Below, piece by piece: positions 18,947 to 27,815 of a stretch of DNA of 27,815 nt. The notes under the pieces are model-generated. The model saw only the letters and a list, made by a program, of their open reading frames with translations. It did not search any database and was not told the DNA's origin. Location: the NCBI GenBank assembly GCA_019155205.2, contig JAHNZQ020000308.1:3372344-3400158 (forward strand), in the 5' to 3' direction. The stretch is from Gracilaria vermiculophylla. Its lineage: Eukaryota > Rhodophyta > Florideophyceae > Gracilariales > Gracilariaceae. The translations under genes were made by a program, and so were the position numbers. The stretch's first letter is position 1. Every line of letters begins with the position of its first letter.

Positions 18947-21900
18947 TCAAAGGGATACACAGTTGAGGGTTATATCTACTTGGTCGCGAGGTGGTACGAC
19001 TTCAAGAAATTGTATGAATGCAAATTCCTCTGCGGTTGAAGCGGAGAAAGCTGAGGAAAAAGAAGATACTGTGAAGCGAACAAGGGCGATGAGCTTGGAG
19101 ATCCATACGATGGGTTTGTATGAATAGGAGGAGTTTGTGCCCGCCACGAGGATGTGGGACACTTTTGGCGACTTCGAGGGTCCGAAGGATTGAACGGAGA
19201 AGATGCGTTGAACGAGACGGACAGGAGGATCTTGAAGGATGAGTTTGTTTCGTTCGGAGTTGTAATTGTCGAGGGTGGGAATGTAGCCACCGACGACGTA
19301 TCCTGAGTTGAGGATGGTGAGACGAGTTTGACGTAGTTGTTTGGTGGAGAGGTGGAGGTTGAAGTATTCGATTGAGAGAGAAATGAACGAATGGAGAGCC
19401 GTGTGACCGAGTTGTGAGATGATGGAGAGTGTGTCTGTGGAGACGAGTTCTTGGAGAAGTTTTGGAGAAGCGATTGGATTGGATCCGAGGTACTTTGCAG
19501 CAGTGAAGATGTCGTAGAATGAGATTTGTTTCCCGTCGCGTACAAGCATGGTTCTCGGGGTTCGGCTGGAGTTTTTGGTGGAGGATGAGAAGCAATAGAG
19601 GGTTCCGCTGAGAGTGGATTCCAATCCTTGATGAGAGTGGATTCCAATCCTTGATGGCAGTGGAGCGGTCTATAGCGCGGATGGTTTCGTTGTGGGCAGT
19701 GGCTCTTCGTTTGGATGTCTTGGAGTAGTGAGATTTGAAGAGAACGTGGGCATGTTCGAATATGCCTGCGTCGTACAAGTGCAGACCTCCGTATCTGCGT
19801 ATGTCGTCGACGATTTGATCGAAAAGATGGAATTTGAGGGTACCTAGATGCGAAGAGTGGTAGGGTCCGAGGACTGTGGTGGAAGTGAGTTTGAAGGATC
19901 CGATCTGTCGTTCGAGTGATTTGAGAGAGTCATCGGTCCATTCGGAAGGGGAGTTGTATCGCATGGCGTAGAGAACAAGATTTGTGTACTTGGTGAATAC
20001 GGAAGTGATTGGGGAGGAGTCGGTTTCGTTGCAGCATCTGTCGAAGAATGCTCCGATAGAGAAGAAGACCATGTCTAGTGCGCGGTAGTCTTTTGCCTCG
20101 AGCATTCTGCGGAGTCCTTCTGTGGTGAAGAAGCCGTTAAGAGCTTGAGCGCTGTCGGAGGTGGAGAAGTCTATGTGGAGTCCAGTTGCAGGGGAATCTT
20201 TTTCGATGGCCGCGAGAATGGAGTTGGAGTGTTTGAAGATGGAGGTACGGATGGATTAGAAGGATCTCTTGGGTTTGCTTGGACCGACAGTGGTGAAGAG
20301 GGACTCGGATCGGAGTCGTTCGATTGCGGTGGCTTTGATGAGTTTAGAGACGCCGAGTTGGAAGTTATACAGTGGTTCGAAGGCGAAGATGTTGAAAGAA
20401 GAGAGAAGCGGAGTGATGTTGAAGATGGGGTATGATTCGAAGAGAGAAGTGTACTTTGCGAGGGAGAGAGAATGAAGTGCTGTTGCTGCCTCTTCTTTTT
20501 TGGTGCGTGCCACTCTTGGTTTCCGGGCGAGTTGCGCTTTCTCGGACTCGCGGAGAAGGGAGGTGTACTCTCTGCGTTTGGTTTGCGTTTAAAGTTGTGG
20601 ACGGAAGGGGATGAGATCTGTATTGAGGAAGAGGTGTTCCCGAGGGACGGTGCATCTCGGGCAAGGGTGCTATGGCCGTGTTCCGTGGGAGATGGCTAGG
20701 ATGTCCTTTGCTTCGGGGATGTCTGCGCAATATCTGGCGAGGATGGGGTGGCAGTGGCGGAGGACACCGTGAGCGTCACGGAAGGAGAATCCTGGGAGCG
20801 CAGAGGTGAGGAGTGGGTTGAGGATGGTAGAGATGGGGCGCTGAATGAGGTCCATTTTGGTCTCGCGTGGGATGTTGCAGGATGATTTTGGGATGTAGTC
20901 GCGGCCGTCGTCGGAGGAGAAAAACGGGAAGAAGGAGGTTGGAAGGTATCCGAGGAGTGTGAGATTTTGTGATATACACTTTCGTCGGAGTGCATCGGAG
21001 AAGTTGAGAAACATGACATGGAGTGGGTAGGAATTGACGAAGGAGCTTTTCAGGGAGGTAGCGGACTTGTCTGAGTAGAGCTGGACGAGGCCGATGAATG
21101 ATTTGATACCGGTTCCGTGGGGGGTATGCCAGACGATGTCATGGACGGGGGACTGCATGATTTCCTGTTTGATGGCTGGGACGACTTCCTTTGCGAGATC
21201 TGCAGCCATGGGATGTGCGAAAGCCGGGTAATCAGAAGACGAAGAAGATGAGGAAGATTGAGATATCGGCTGGAAGAAGGTGTTGTTGAGGTGTACAAGG
21301 GCGAGTTGTTGCTTGAAGACGTCGATGTCACGTTTCTGGAAGAGGGTTGCGGAGAAGGTGTTGTGCTTGTCTATGATGGTGGAAGGGATGAAGCCGTTGG
21401 AGCTGATGCGTTGCTTGAAGAGGTCTTCTTGCAGGGCGAGGCACTGCCTGGTGGAGGAAATGGAGGCCTGGAAGAAGGACATGGAGAAGTCTGGATGGTT
21501 GAGGAGGGAGATGAGCTCATCTGCTTTGCGGGTGCTGACGGAGGATGCGATGGAGGAGATGTAGAAGACGAGTTGTTCGAGGTGGGGGTTGTGAGCGAGA
21601 GGGGAAGGGGAACGAGAAGGGGGCAGGAGAGGGGGGTTTGAGGAGGAGACGGAGCCGATGGCGTGATTTGGAAAATGGTAGGCGTCTTGGGATTGAAGGG
21701 AGAGGGAAGACTGTTGAAGTTCATATGGATCATCATCGGCGAGGGGGACGTTGTCGGAGGGACGGTGAGAAGGAAGGAGAGGAGAATGAATGGAGAGGAT
21801 GGGAACGGATTTCCGCTTCTTGGTCCAGGGAGGGAACTGAACTGGAGCGGTGGGTGTGGAGGGAGAACGCTTGTGGGTGGTGATGCGATGGGGGCATCTG

Positions 21901-22157
21901 CGTTGGTGACTCTGAGCAGAGTTTGTGGGGCGGCCGTGGAAGGAGCAGCGAGGGTAGCAACAGGGGAACATGGTGCGGGAAGGAAATGTGAAGGATTGGA
22001 AGGAGAAAGGGGAGCGTAGGGGTTGGGGAGCAAAATGCGGGAGCGTAATTATTATGGCGCACGGGGATAAAGTGAAGCACGTGATGCCGAGCGTTTTGCG
22101 CTGGCTCATCGACTGTTGCATGCTATGCAACGAGTGAGAGATTGCGAGCGCTATCAT
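18947..22157 (-). pseudogene. KDZ/Plavaka-type (CACTA-like) transposase, nonsense- and frameshift-interrupted
   Basis: One minus-strand frame runs from 22157 through stops at 20670 (TAG), 20589 (TAA) and 20256 (TAA) to about 19650. There a 23-bp tandem duplication shifts frame, and coding continues from 19624 to 18947. Likely start is ATG 21969-21971, giving MFPCCYPRCSFHG with a Cys/His finger at the N-terminus. Ser/Pro-rich spacer follows. The core has YSDKSATSLKSSFVNSYPLH, NLTLLGYLP, ILARYCADIPEAKD and, after the stop, HPCPRCTVPRE. These follow the order seen in Plavaka/KDZ transposases (a D-K pair, YP-hydrophobic, GYLP, DYPEQ-like, CPRC). Further on are EPLYNFQLGVSKL and KFHLFDQIVDDIRRYGG..FEHAHVLFKSHY, the C-terminal H-rich block. 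Family-level placement is by motif order only; CACTA-like is the alternative wording. Confidence 0.65.
19610..19655. repeat. 23-bp tandem duplication inside the transposase gene
   Basis: The 23-mer beginning GAGAGTGGATTCCAATCC at 19610-19632 is repeated exactly at 19633-19655. Twenty-three is not a multiple of three, so it shifts the minus-strand transposase frame; removing one unit joins the coding frames on either side. It is therefore a simple inactivating replication-slippage or repair event. Confidence 0.9.
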
Positions 22158-22263
22158 GTTTTGTAAATTCGAATGTGTTTCCTATATATGTGTTTCTCTG
22201 AGCATCCTATTCTTCTATTTGAAGGGGCAGTTACGGTGGTCCGGTTAGATTTTCCATCTCACG

Positions 22264-22322
22264 TTCACATGTGAAGGTATGTATTAGTGGAGTCTGGACT
22301 CCACTTCGTGGAGTCTAGACTC
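22264..22322. repeat. 12-bp palindrome and 33-nt hairpin
   Basis: TTCACATGTGAA (22264-22275) is a perfect palindrome. At 22290-22322 the arms GAGTCTGGACTCCAC and GTGGAGTCTAGACTC pair with one mismatch around a TTC loop, and each arm is itself near-palindromic. It lies about 110 bp upstream of the KDZ-type transposase frame and could be regulatory or subterminal. Confidence 0.75.
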
Positions 22323-22359
22323 GGTTTTTGGTCCGAAATAACTTGGGAATGTGAATGGG

Positions 22360-22390
22360 TTTGCTAGTTTATACTTTCAAAAAACTAGCA
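22360..22390. repeat. Inverted repeat TGCTAGTTT / AAACTAGCA
   Basis: TGCTAGTTT (22362-22370) and AAACTAGCA (22382-22390) are perfect 9-bp inverted copies separated by 11 bp. AAACTAGCA recurs directly at 22492-22500 and 26469-26477, and a variant AAACTCGCA occurs at 17704-17712. The inverted copy could be the right end of the KDZ-type element whose left end carries AAACTCGCA. Confidence 0.7.
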
Positions 22391-22494
22391 GTGTTGAATG
22401 TGTGAAAATATTTTAATGGAAATTGGTGCATTCAAAAGTGGGTTTTAAGAGTCGATATCAGTCCCTTTTAATTATTTCCCTTTTGATTGTCAAA

Positions 22495-22519
22495 CTAGCA
22501 TTCCAAAAACACCGACGCA
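22495..22519. repeat. 25-bp direct repeat, left copy
   Basis: It begins CTAGCATTCC and ends AACACCGACGCA. It matches 26544-26568 at 23 of 25 bases; both differences are A/G. Together the two copies flank copy 2 of the zinc-finger/YR-like/RecQ gene, 4,049 bp apart. Each copy is preceded, 72-110 bp upstream, by AAACTAGCAG. Confidence 0.85.
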
Positions 22520-23051
22520 TTAAGCTTTGTGCACACAGTAACATCTGCAAGGCGCAGTGAGGCTCATACTGACACAGCTGTATGCCAAGAGCTCTCAATC
22601 TCCGATCTTATTTGCCTCCCGCCGTTTTCCAAATTCCGCAAAATGTAACATACATTGCTCCTTTCTCTATGATACACATGCACTATGTACTGGCCTATAT
22701 TCCCGGATCCACTAGAGCGACTGTAATTACAAGCGTTTGTAGTGACGTTTACTTCTTGTAGCCACTGGATATCCTTTCCTCCAACCCTCCTCTTCTCTGC
22801 AGCCTTTGTTTTGCTAAAAAGACGATTCATTCTTCCTGCTTTGTCTTGGAACTTTTGTGTTTTGCAAACTATTGCTGTTTTTCTGTTTCCTTCCGCTTCG
22901 CACCTCCCTCTCTCCGCTAGTGGTTGTTTACCACTTTTCTGCTGCTCTTCGTTCTTCTCGCCTGGGATTTTGTCCTCTTCTTCTATTTTTCATCTTCTAC
23001 ATCCCCGGCTGCGTACTTTAAAGTCGCTTCGTTTCTCTCAGAACTTCAGGT

Positions 23052-26000
23052 ATGAACAACAACAACGGTTTCCCGACTTTGAATGCAGACCGCGACATTA
23101 GTCCCGTCCCAGTAATGTCTACTGCTTTCATCTCATCTTCCATTACGCCGCAGTTGTCTCCCGCTGCCGATACTGTGTCTCCAATTACGACAGCTGGTAC
23201 TGGCGGGCTCAAAATAGGCGTCTACTCCGTTGGAACCTCCCCACTCGATTTGAAACGAATACAACCCGGACTCACCCTCCCCTTCTGCTTCGCTTTTACG
23301 CCCTTTCACGGGCCTGCGTGTGTTGAGCGGTTATCGCTGCCAGAGCTGCACTTCCTGTTATATTGATCTGCACCGTCTCTTGGAGCATATAAGGTTTTCT
23401 CATTCCCAGATTGACCTTTCGGGACAGTCTCTTCACCATCAAGCGACACGCCAAGGCACAGTTTGTGTGCAGAGCATATTCAGTGGACCTCGCCGTCTCC
23501 TCCTTGGAGTCACCTCCGATCGCCCCCTTGGATCAGTTACTGATATATATCAGATTTCCCCGACGTCATTTTCATCTGCACCAGCGCCAATCTCCCTTCA
23601 GAGTCCTCGACAATCCATCTTTAATAACCTTCAAGAACTCACCCCTCATACCCCACATCGTGCCTCACTCCCTACCCCTTTTCATACCTACACCCCGTCC
23701 TCTGTTAAGACAGCAGCGGAAAGGTTATGGAAAACAATCTCTGCCACCCCCCAGGAATCTACGGAATTCCCGATGACAACGAACAACGCCAAAAGTGGTC
23801 CCAACGTTTTCATTTTGTGCACAAAACTCGACTCCATCCTCTCTTCTCTCTCACTCGACCTTCACCGAGCTTTTTCTCTTGCGAATGCTGTCGATCCAGT
23901 GGAAGGTGAAACACCCCAGACAACTGCTACGCATGTTATAGCTTACCTATCCATTTTTCCCCGTTTGATGTGTGACATACCACCTTTCCTTTTGCAAACC
24001 CTCAACCAACGGTCAGAAACCAACTTTCACACCGTCTCCGCTCAGACGCAAAAACGCTATGCGATGGACATTGCACGTCTACTCCTCTTCACCGTGAAAG
24101 GGCACACCCATGATGCACCTGTCTTATCTGATGCGGAGGCTTGCATGGCCTACTTTTCTGACGGTACCCCAAACCCCCCAAAGTTGCACAATGCTTTATG
24201 TGCCGAGCTATTTAAGGTGCTCTCTCTGTATGCTTCAACACAAGCTCTCCCCGTCCGAAATTTTATTGCCTCAGCTACCGTTATGAGTCACAACCTTGGG
24301 AACAACGGGGAACGTCTTACTCCTACATACCGCTTTGCAACAGCCGCCGAGGTAACGCACCTACTTGCCGCACTCCAGTACGCTGTGGCTGCTTGTGCAA
24401 TCCACCATGTACACCTTCTTGCCAATGCTTGGGACATGGACTCTGAAACTTTGTCGGAGGAGATGAAACGCGTTCAATACTTCTTTGAAATTCAATCTAA
24501 TAGGGTCTTTTCATTTATAGGAAACACTCTCAGCTTTGCAATAAGTGTCGCTTCAAAGGACAGTTTGAACATATCGTTTCTCGCTTGTGATATGCATGCA
24601 CATTGCGGCGTAATGCGTGATTTTCATTTGGCGTTGCCAGCTCTCGGAACAATCGTAACTGCATTGCACACGGAAATTGAAGATATCCTGTTTGATGATC
24701 TACTTCTGGGTTGTCCGCTCCCGCCCACGTTTAAGAGCGAAATCCTCTCTCTGCGCGACGAGCCATCAAACAGAACACCAGGATTATATTTTCTGCATCA
24801 CCCGCAAAACCAACGTTTCCTACAACTATCGATGCAATACTTACTACAGTGCTTAATATCAACTTCCGGGAGAACTGGACACCAGTGTTTTGAAGCCCCT
24901 TCTCAACCATCACGTCGAGTTGCCACCACTTTTGTCGGATGTTTTCTTTTTTACACATCGGCACTCACGCGTTGGCTCACTTGTGCACAAAAACTTCAGG
25001 AACGCTTGCTCGTCGCAATGCATCTGGCATCCGGCTCTCCAGCTAGTGGAACGGAAATCGAAACCTATCGTCTCCACAACGATAATTTCCACCAGCGCTG
25101 TCTATTGCTCATTGACTCCCAGCCCGTGCTGGTTACGAGATACCTCAAAACCCCAAATACGAAGGGGGGCGCTCGACCTATTCCACGTTTCCCGGATCCG
25201 AAGACTTGTGAGCTACTACTCACCTACATTACCCTCATCCGCCCTTTGGAAACATGCTTCGTCTCCGCTCTTCATGGGCCTGAGCGGAAACAATGACATT
25301 GGAATATGCTGTTTTCATCACATGGATTACCTTTTGACGCGAAAAACATCCGTCGAATCGTGACTTCTACACTTTCCAACTCTGGTTTCAAGCTCCATTT
25401 TGCCGACTATCGCCATTTCACGGTTGGTATCACTGCTCTGATAGCCTCGGATATAGCTTCAGGTTTTGAGAATGCGATCTCCAATTCGATTTTGGATGAC
25501 TTTGTATCTACCGCTCAAAATCAGGCCGGCCATTCTGCTCATACCGCTGAGTTTTTGTACGCCCGTACGCCCCACGACGTTCGCGGAATTCGCCAAACCG
25601 AATTCAGCAAGTATAAAGAATGGTCATCCGCATGGCATTCTCTACTCAACTTGAAGATATTTACCACTACGTTGAAACGCTCCGCCGATTATGCGTCTGA
25701 GGTCCTGCTCCAGATGCCGCCAAACAAACGTTCTATACCAACGACTAGAGCAAAAGGCAACGCGCCACGCTTGGTATCCCCTATTTATCCGGAGCATGTT
25801 CATTTGGGCCTCAACTCCCCCGTTCTACAAACCAATCCCTTGGCCCACGAACTCCCACGTGGCGGTGCTGTCATTCATTATCCCCCTCCCTTCACATACG
25901 AACATCTCCTGCAAATGTTTTTGACGGCTCTCCGACGAATGCTCAACTGCAGCACTTCTGTTTTCTCATCGCATGTGCAATTTACCGTTACGGCGGCCGT

Positions 26001-26458
26001 CTTCGAAGAAAGAGAAAACATGCTAATTTTGACACCAACAGCATCTGGAAAGACACTATCCGTTATGCTTCCAATGTATATGGAAAAAGGAATGTATTCT
26101 TCAATTATTATTGTTTCCCTCAAGGCTCTCACCACCGAATATGAGCTACGAGCGTCTTCGTTCAACCTCACTAGCTCCGCATCCCCCAAAACATCAAACG
26201 GTGACGAGGATTTCGTCGATGTCTACATTTTGGCAGTGGAGTGGACCGGCTCAACGGCGTTTACTTCGTTGATTCAACGCTTGGTGCACCGCAACAGGCT
26301 AGCACGCATCGTGATCGACGAAGTTCATTTTTTTCCCTAGTGGCAACAATTTTGTCCAGCACTTGAAAACATTCTCTCAGCACTATTTTGCGTACCACCC
26401 CATATTCCGCACAATCTTATAAGTGCAACAGTGTCACCTCGTGCGGTGGTCCCCTAAC
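23052..26458 (+). pseudogene. Zinc-finger / tyrosine-recombinase-like / RecQ helicase gene, copy 2, truncated
   Basis: Homologous to the gene at 8963-14002 but divergent (roughly half the residues match in the best block). The N-terminal part is an ATG frame at 23052-23366. The body is a second frame from about 23254 to 26458, so the 5' part needs a splice or has a frameshift. Body features: finger GYRCQSCTSCY..HIRFSH (from 23329), the helical region, SGSPASGTEI, RFPDPKTCELLL, a TGA at 25294-25296, DYRHFTVGI, QAGHSAHTAEFLYAR (predicted nucleophile Tyr 25558-25560), then helicase Walker A PTASGKT near 26037 and VIDEVH near 26315. A TAG at 26338-26340 follows, and homology to copy 1 continues to ISATVSP. 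It stops at the CCCCTAACCCC tract, so helicase motifs IV-VI and the zinc region are missing. The conserved first Arg of the recombinase block is Ser (AGT 25045-25047). Confidence 0.75.
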
Positions 26459-26477
26459 CCCTAACCGCAAACTAGCA
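26451..26477. repeat. Telomere-like motif followed by CGCAAACTAGCA
   Basis: CCCCTAACCCCTAACC (26451-26466) abuts CGCAAACTAGCA (26466-26477). It is placed exactly where homology of copy 2 to the helicase ends. The same composite occurs at 17682-17712. The unit is TTAGGGG on the complementary strand, a plausible telomere-type repeat, but the host telomere sequence is unknown. Confidence 0.55.
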
Positions 26478-26543
26478 GAATCTACCGTTTTCGTAGTTTT
26501 TTTTGAGTGATTCCCAAACAAACTTGCAATCTAGCACACTTAT

Positions 26544-26568
26544 CTAGCATTCCGAGAACACCGACGCA
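26544..26568. repeat. 25-bp direct repeat, right copy
   Basis: Right-hand partner of 22495-22519 (23 of 25 identical, same orientation). Just upstream are further CTAGCA-type words (26531-26536) and AAACTAGCAG (26469-26478), repeating the arrangement seen on the left side with shorter spacing. Confidence 0.85.
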
Positions 26569-27109
26569 CAAATAGATCAAATGTCTCCGGTACACGGTCT
26601 TCCGTAGTGCGTGACGCCCTTTCCATTTCCTGGCTCACAGAATCGGACCCAAGAACCGTCCCCAACCTCGTTCGTTTCACGACTTGCTACAAAGCCACCA
26701 AAGACTTTATTGAAATACTTGTTGTATCCACAATACTTGAGGTAAACATGTGACAGTTCCTTATTTACACTATCTGTTCGTTTTGAATCTTCCTGAACGC
26801 ATACGCTGCACGACGTTGATAGCTGTTGCTTTCAAAATTATGCTTTTTTTGAACGTTACGAGATATGTGTAGATAGCTTGTATTCCATTTCATTCCGTTC
26901 ATCGCTTTCCATTCTAAACGTATAACTGCGTGCGATGTAACAACCATCCAACAACTTTAGTCCAGACTACTATTTTCTTGAATGTTGCAGTGAGACGTAA
27001 TAAACTTTCCTCCCCATCACCCAATTACTTCACTTACTCATTTTTATCTCATTATTCTCTAAGAAAAATTTTCTACAAATATTTGAATGCAAATGTTTTT
27101 TTTCAAAGT
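26569..27109. other. Spacer between copy 2 and the gypsy fragment
   Basis: A/T-rich sequence without a persistent frame or motif. The transition at about 27105-27110 to G/C-richer reverse-transcriptase coding sequence is abrupt and looks like an insertion or rearrangement breakpoint. Confidence 0.45.
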
Positions 27110-27815
27110 ACTATGTTCATCATATACTCCCGCAGCGTGGAGGAGCACTTCATTCATGTAAAGAACGTGCTCCAGCTCCTAAAGGATGCTGGCCTCACCT
27201 TGAAGCTGGAGAAATGTTTCTTTTTCAAGTCGTCGGTGGACTACCTGGGGCACGTTGTGCTCCCGGGCCGCCTACAGGTTCCGCGAAAGACTCAAGGCGC
27301 CATTAAAAAAGCTCGCCCTCCCAAGAACCAGACGGAGCTCCGCTCCTTCCTTGGGTTGTGTAACGTCTTCCGGAGGTTTGTCCCTAATTTCTCCCGTATA
27401 GCGGCGCCGTTAAATCGCCTCCTGGAGAAGGACAAACCGACGCAATTGGCTCTCCTGACGGACGAGGAGTTTGAAGCCTTCGACACCCTGAAGAGGAGAC
27501 TGATAGAACCACCAATCTTGGTATTGCCGAAGCGGCACGGCTGCATGGTGCTGGACACTGACGCCTGTAAGTATCAGGTTGGATTTGCCCTTCTACAGTA
27601 ACAACCTGAAGGTGTACTTCAACCCATCGGGTATTGGAGTCGTAGCCTCACCCCTACGGAACGGAATTACTCCACTTCGGAGCGCGAATGTCTCGCCATC
27701 GTGTGGGCGGTATTGCTTTTACGCCCATACCTGGAAGGCGCGCGCTTCACCTTGAGGACGGACCACGCACCACTGAAGTGGATACTGTCCTTGACGGATG
27801 CTTCCGGTCGCCTGG
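27110..27815 (+). pseudogene. Ty3/gypsy retrotransposon pol fragment (RT end, RNase H start)
   Basis: Begins just after where the RT YxDD box would lie (FIIYSRSVEEHFIHVKN), then LKDAGLTLKLEKCFFF, VDYLGHVVLPG, ELRSFLGLCNVFRRFVPNF and IAAPLNRLLEKD, the RT thumb/connection of Ty3/gypsy elements. Then come LDTDACKYQVGFALLQ, a TAA at 27599-27601, and in the same frame PIGYWSRSLTPTERNYS, ERECLAIVWAV and FTLRTDHAPLKWIL of RNase H, running off the right edge. The N-terminal two thirds of RT (including the catalytic Asp pair) are absent, so this is a 5'-truncated or broken copy. The in-frame TAA lies between two Gln codons, consistent with a mutated Gln codon. Confidence 0.85.

Larger units (their letters stand above)
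22158..23051. other. Intergenic region between the KDZ-type element and copy 2
   Basis: It contains the palindrome 22264-22275, the hairpin 22290-22322, the AAACTAGCA inverted and direct repeats (22360-22519) and, from 22740 to 23040, a pyrimidine-rich plus strand ahead of the first ATG of copy 2 at 23052. That pyrimidine-rich leader resembles the one preceding copy 1 (8080-8950). No gene is supported. Confidence 0.5.

Noticed and set aside
20145..22019. Several plus-strand open frames of 60-127 codons opposite the transposase
   Set aside because: They are Glu/Gly-rich antisense shadows of the purine-rich complementary strand; the minus-strand frame carries the motifs.
22015..22026. TAGGGGTTGGGG as a further telomere-like tract
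   Set aside because: It lies in a Pro/Ser-rich purine-biased part of the transposase region and lacks a second full unit or the CGCAAACT partner.
807..27601. Reassigned stop codons (TAA/TAG as Gln, TGA as Trp or Cys)
   Set aside because: Gln is abundantly coded by CAA/CAG, frames of 250-765 codons contain none of these triplets, and the TGA sites align with different residues (Ala, Leu, expected Trp, Cys) rather than one.

Overview
The window looks like a repeat-rich stretch of a eukaryotic nuclear genome, packed with decayed transposable elements. Visible families are piggyBac, KDZ/Plavaka-type, Ty3/gypsy and two divergent copies of an unusual zinc-finger + tyrosine-recombinase-like + RecQ-helicase element. 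I see no prokaryotic gene organisation, no rRNA, no confident tRNA and no CRISPR array. Long intronless-looking frames, piggyBac and KDZ-like transposases, a DNA N6/N4-methyltransferase and fungal-like telomere-linked-helicase homology would fit a red alga or a fungus. I cannot decide between these or another protist lineage from sequence alone.

Layout, left to right. 1-470 is an unrecognised decayed remnant (minus). 807-2501 is a 5'-truncated piggyBac transposase (minus). 2531-3992 is a Ulp1-like cysteine-protease pseudogene (minus). 4330-5097 is a possible ParB-like protein (minus) with a small Cys-rich remnant beside it. 6254-7927 is an unrecognised gene on the minus strand, broken only by in-frame stops. 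8021-8080 is a 60-bp near-perfect palindrome. 8963-14002 is copy 1 of the zinc-finger/YR-like/RecQ gene (plus). 14534-15218 holds three degenerate direct repeats that run into a DNA methyltransferase-SET fusion gene (15151-17061, plus). 17682-22370 looks like one element: a telomere-like motif, a hairpin, an unrecognised plus-strand gene (17815-18663) and a convergent KDZ/Plavaka-type transposase (22157-18947). 23052-26458 is copy 2 of the zinc-finger/YR-like/RecQ gene. It is truncated within the helicase at another telomere-like motif and flanked by a 25-bp direct repeat. 27110-27815 is a 5'-truncated Ty3/gypsy RT-RNase H fragment running off the right edge.

The shared mode of decay is striking. 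About 22 in-frame stop codons interrupt otherwise open, homologous frames, with only about four apparent frameshifts. That suggests silenced elements decaying mainly by point mutation. The most interesting content is (i) the YR-like/RecQ gene, whose two copies carry complementary lesions at predicted catalytic residues, (ii) the methyltransferase-SET fusion, which could in principle write both DNA and histone marks, and (iii) the recurring pairing of a CCCCTAA-type telomere-like motif with CGCAAACT(A/C)GCA at element edges.
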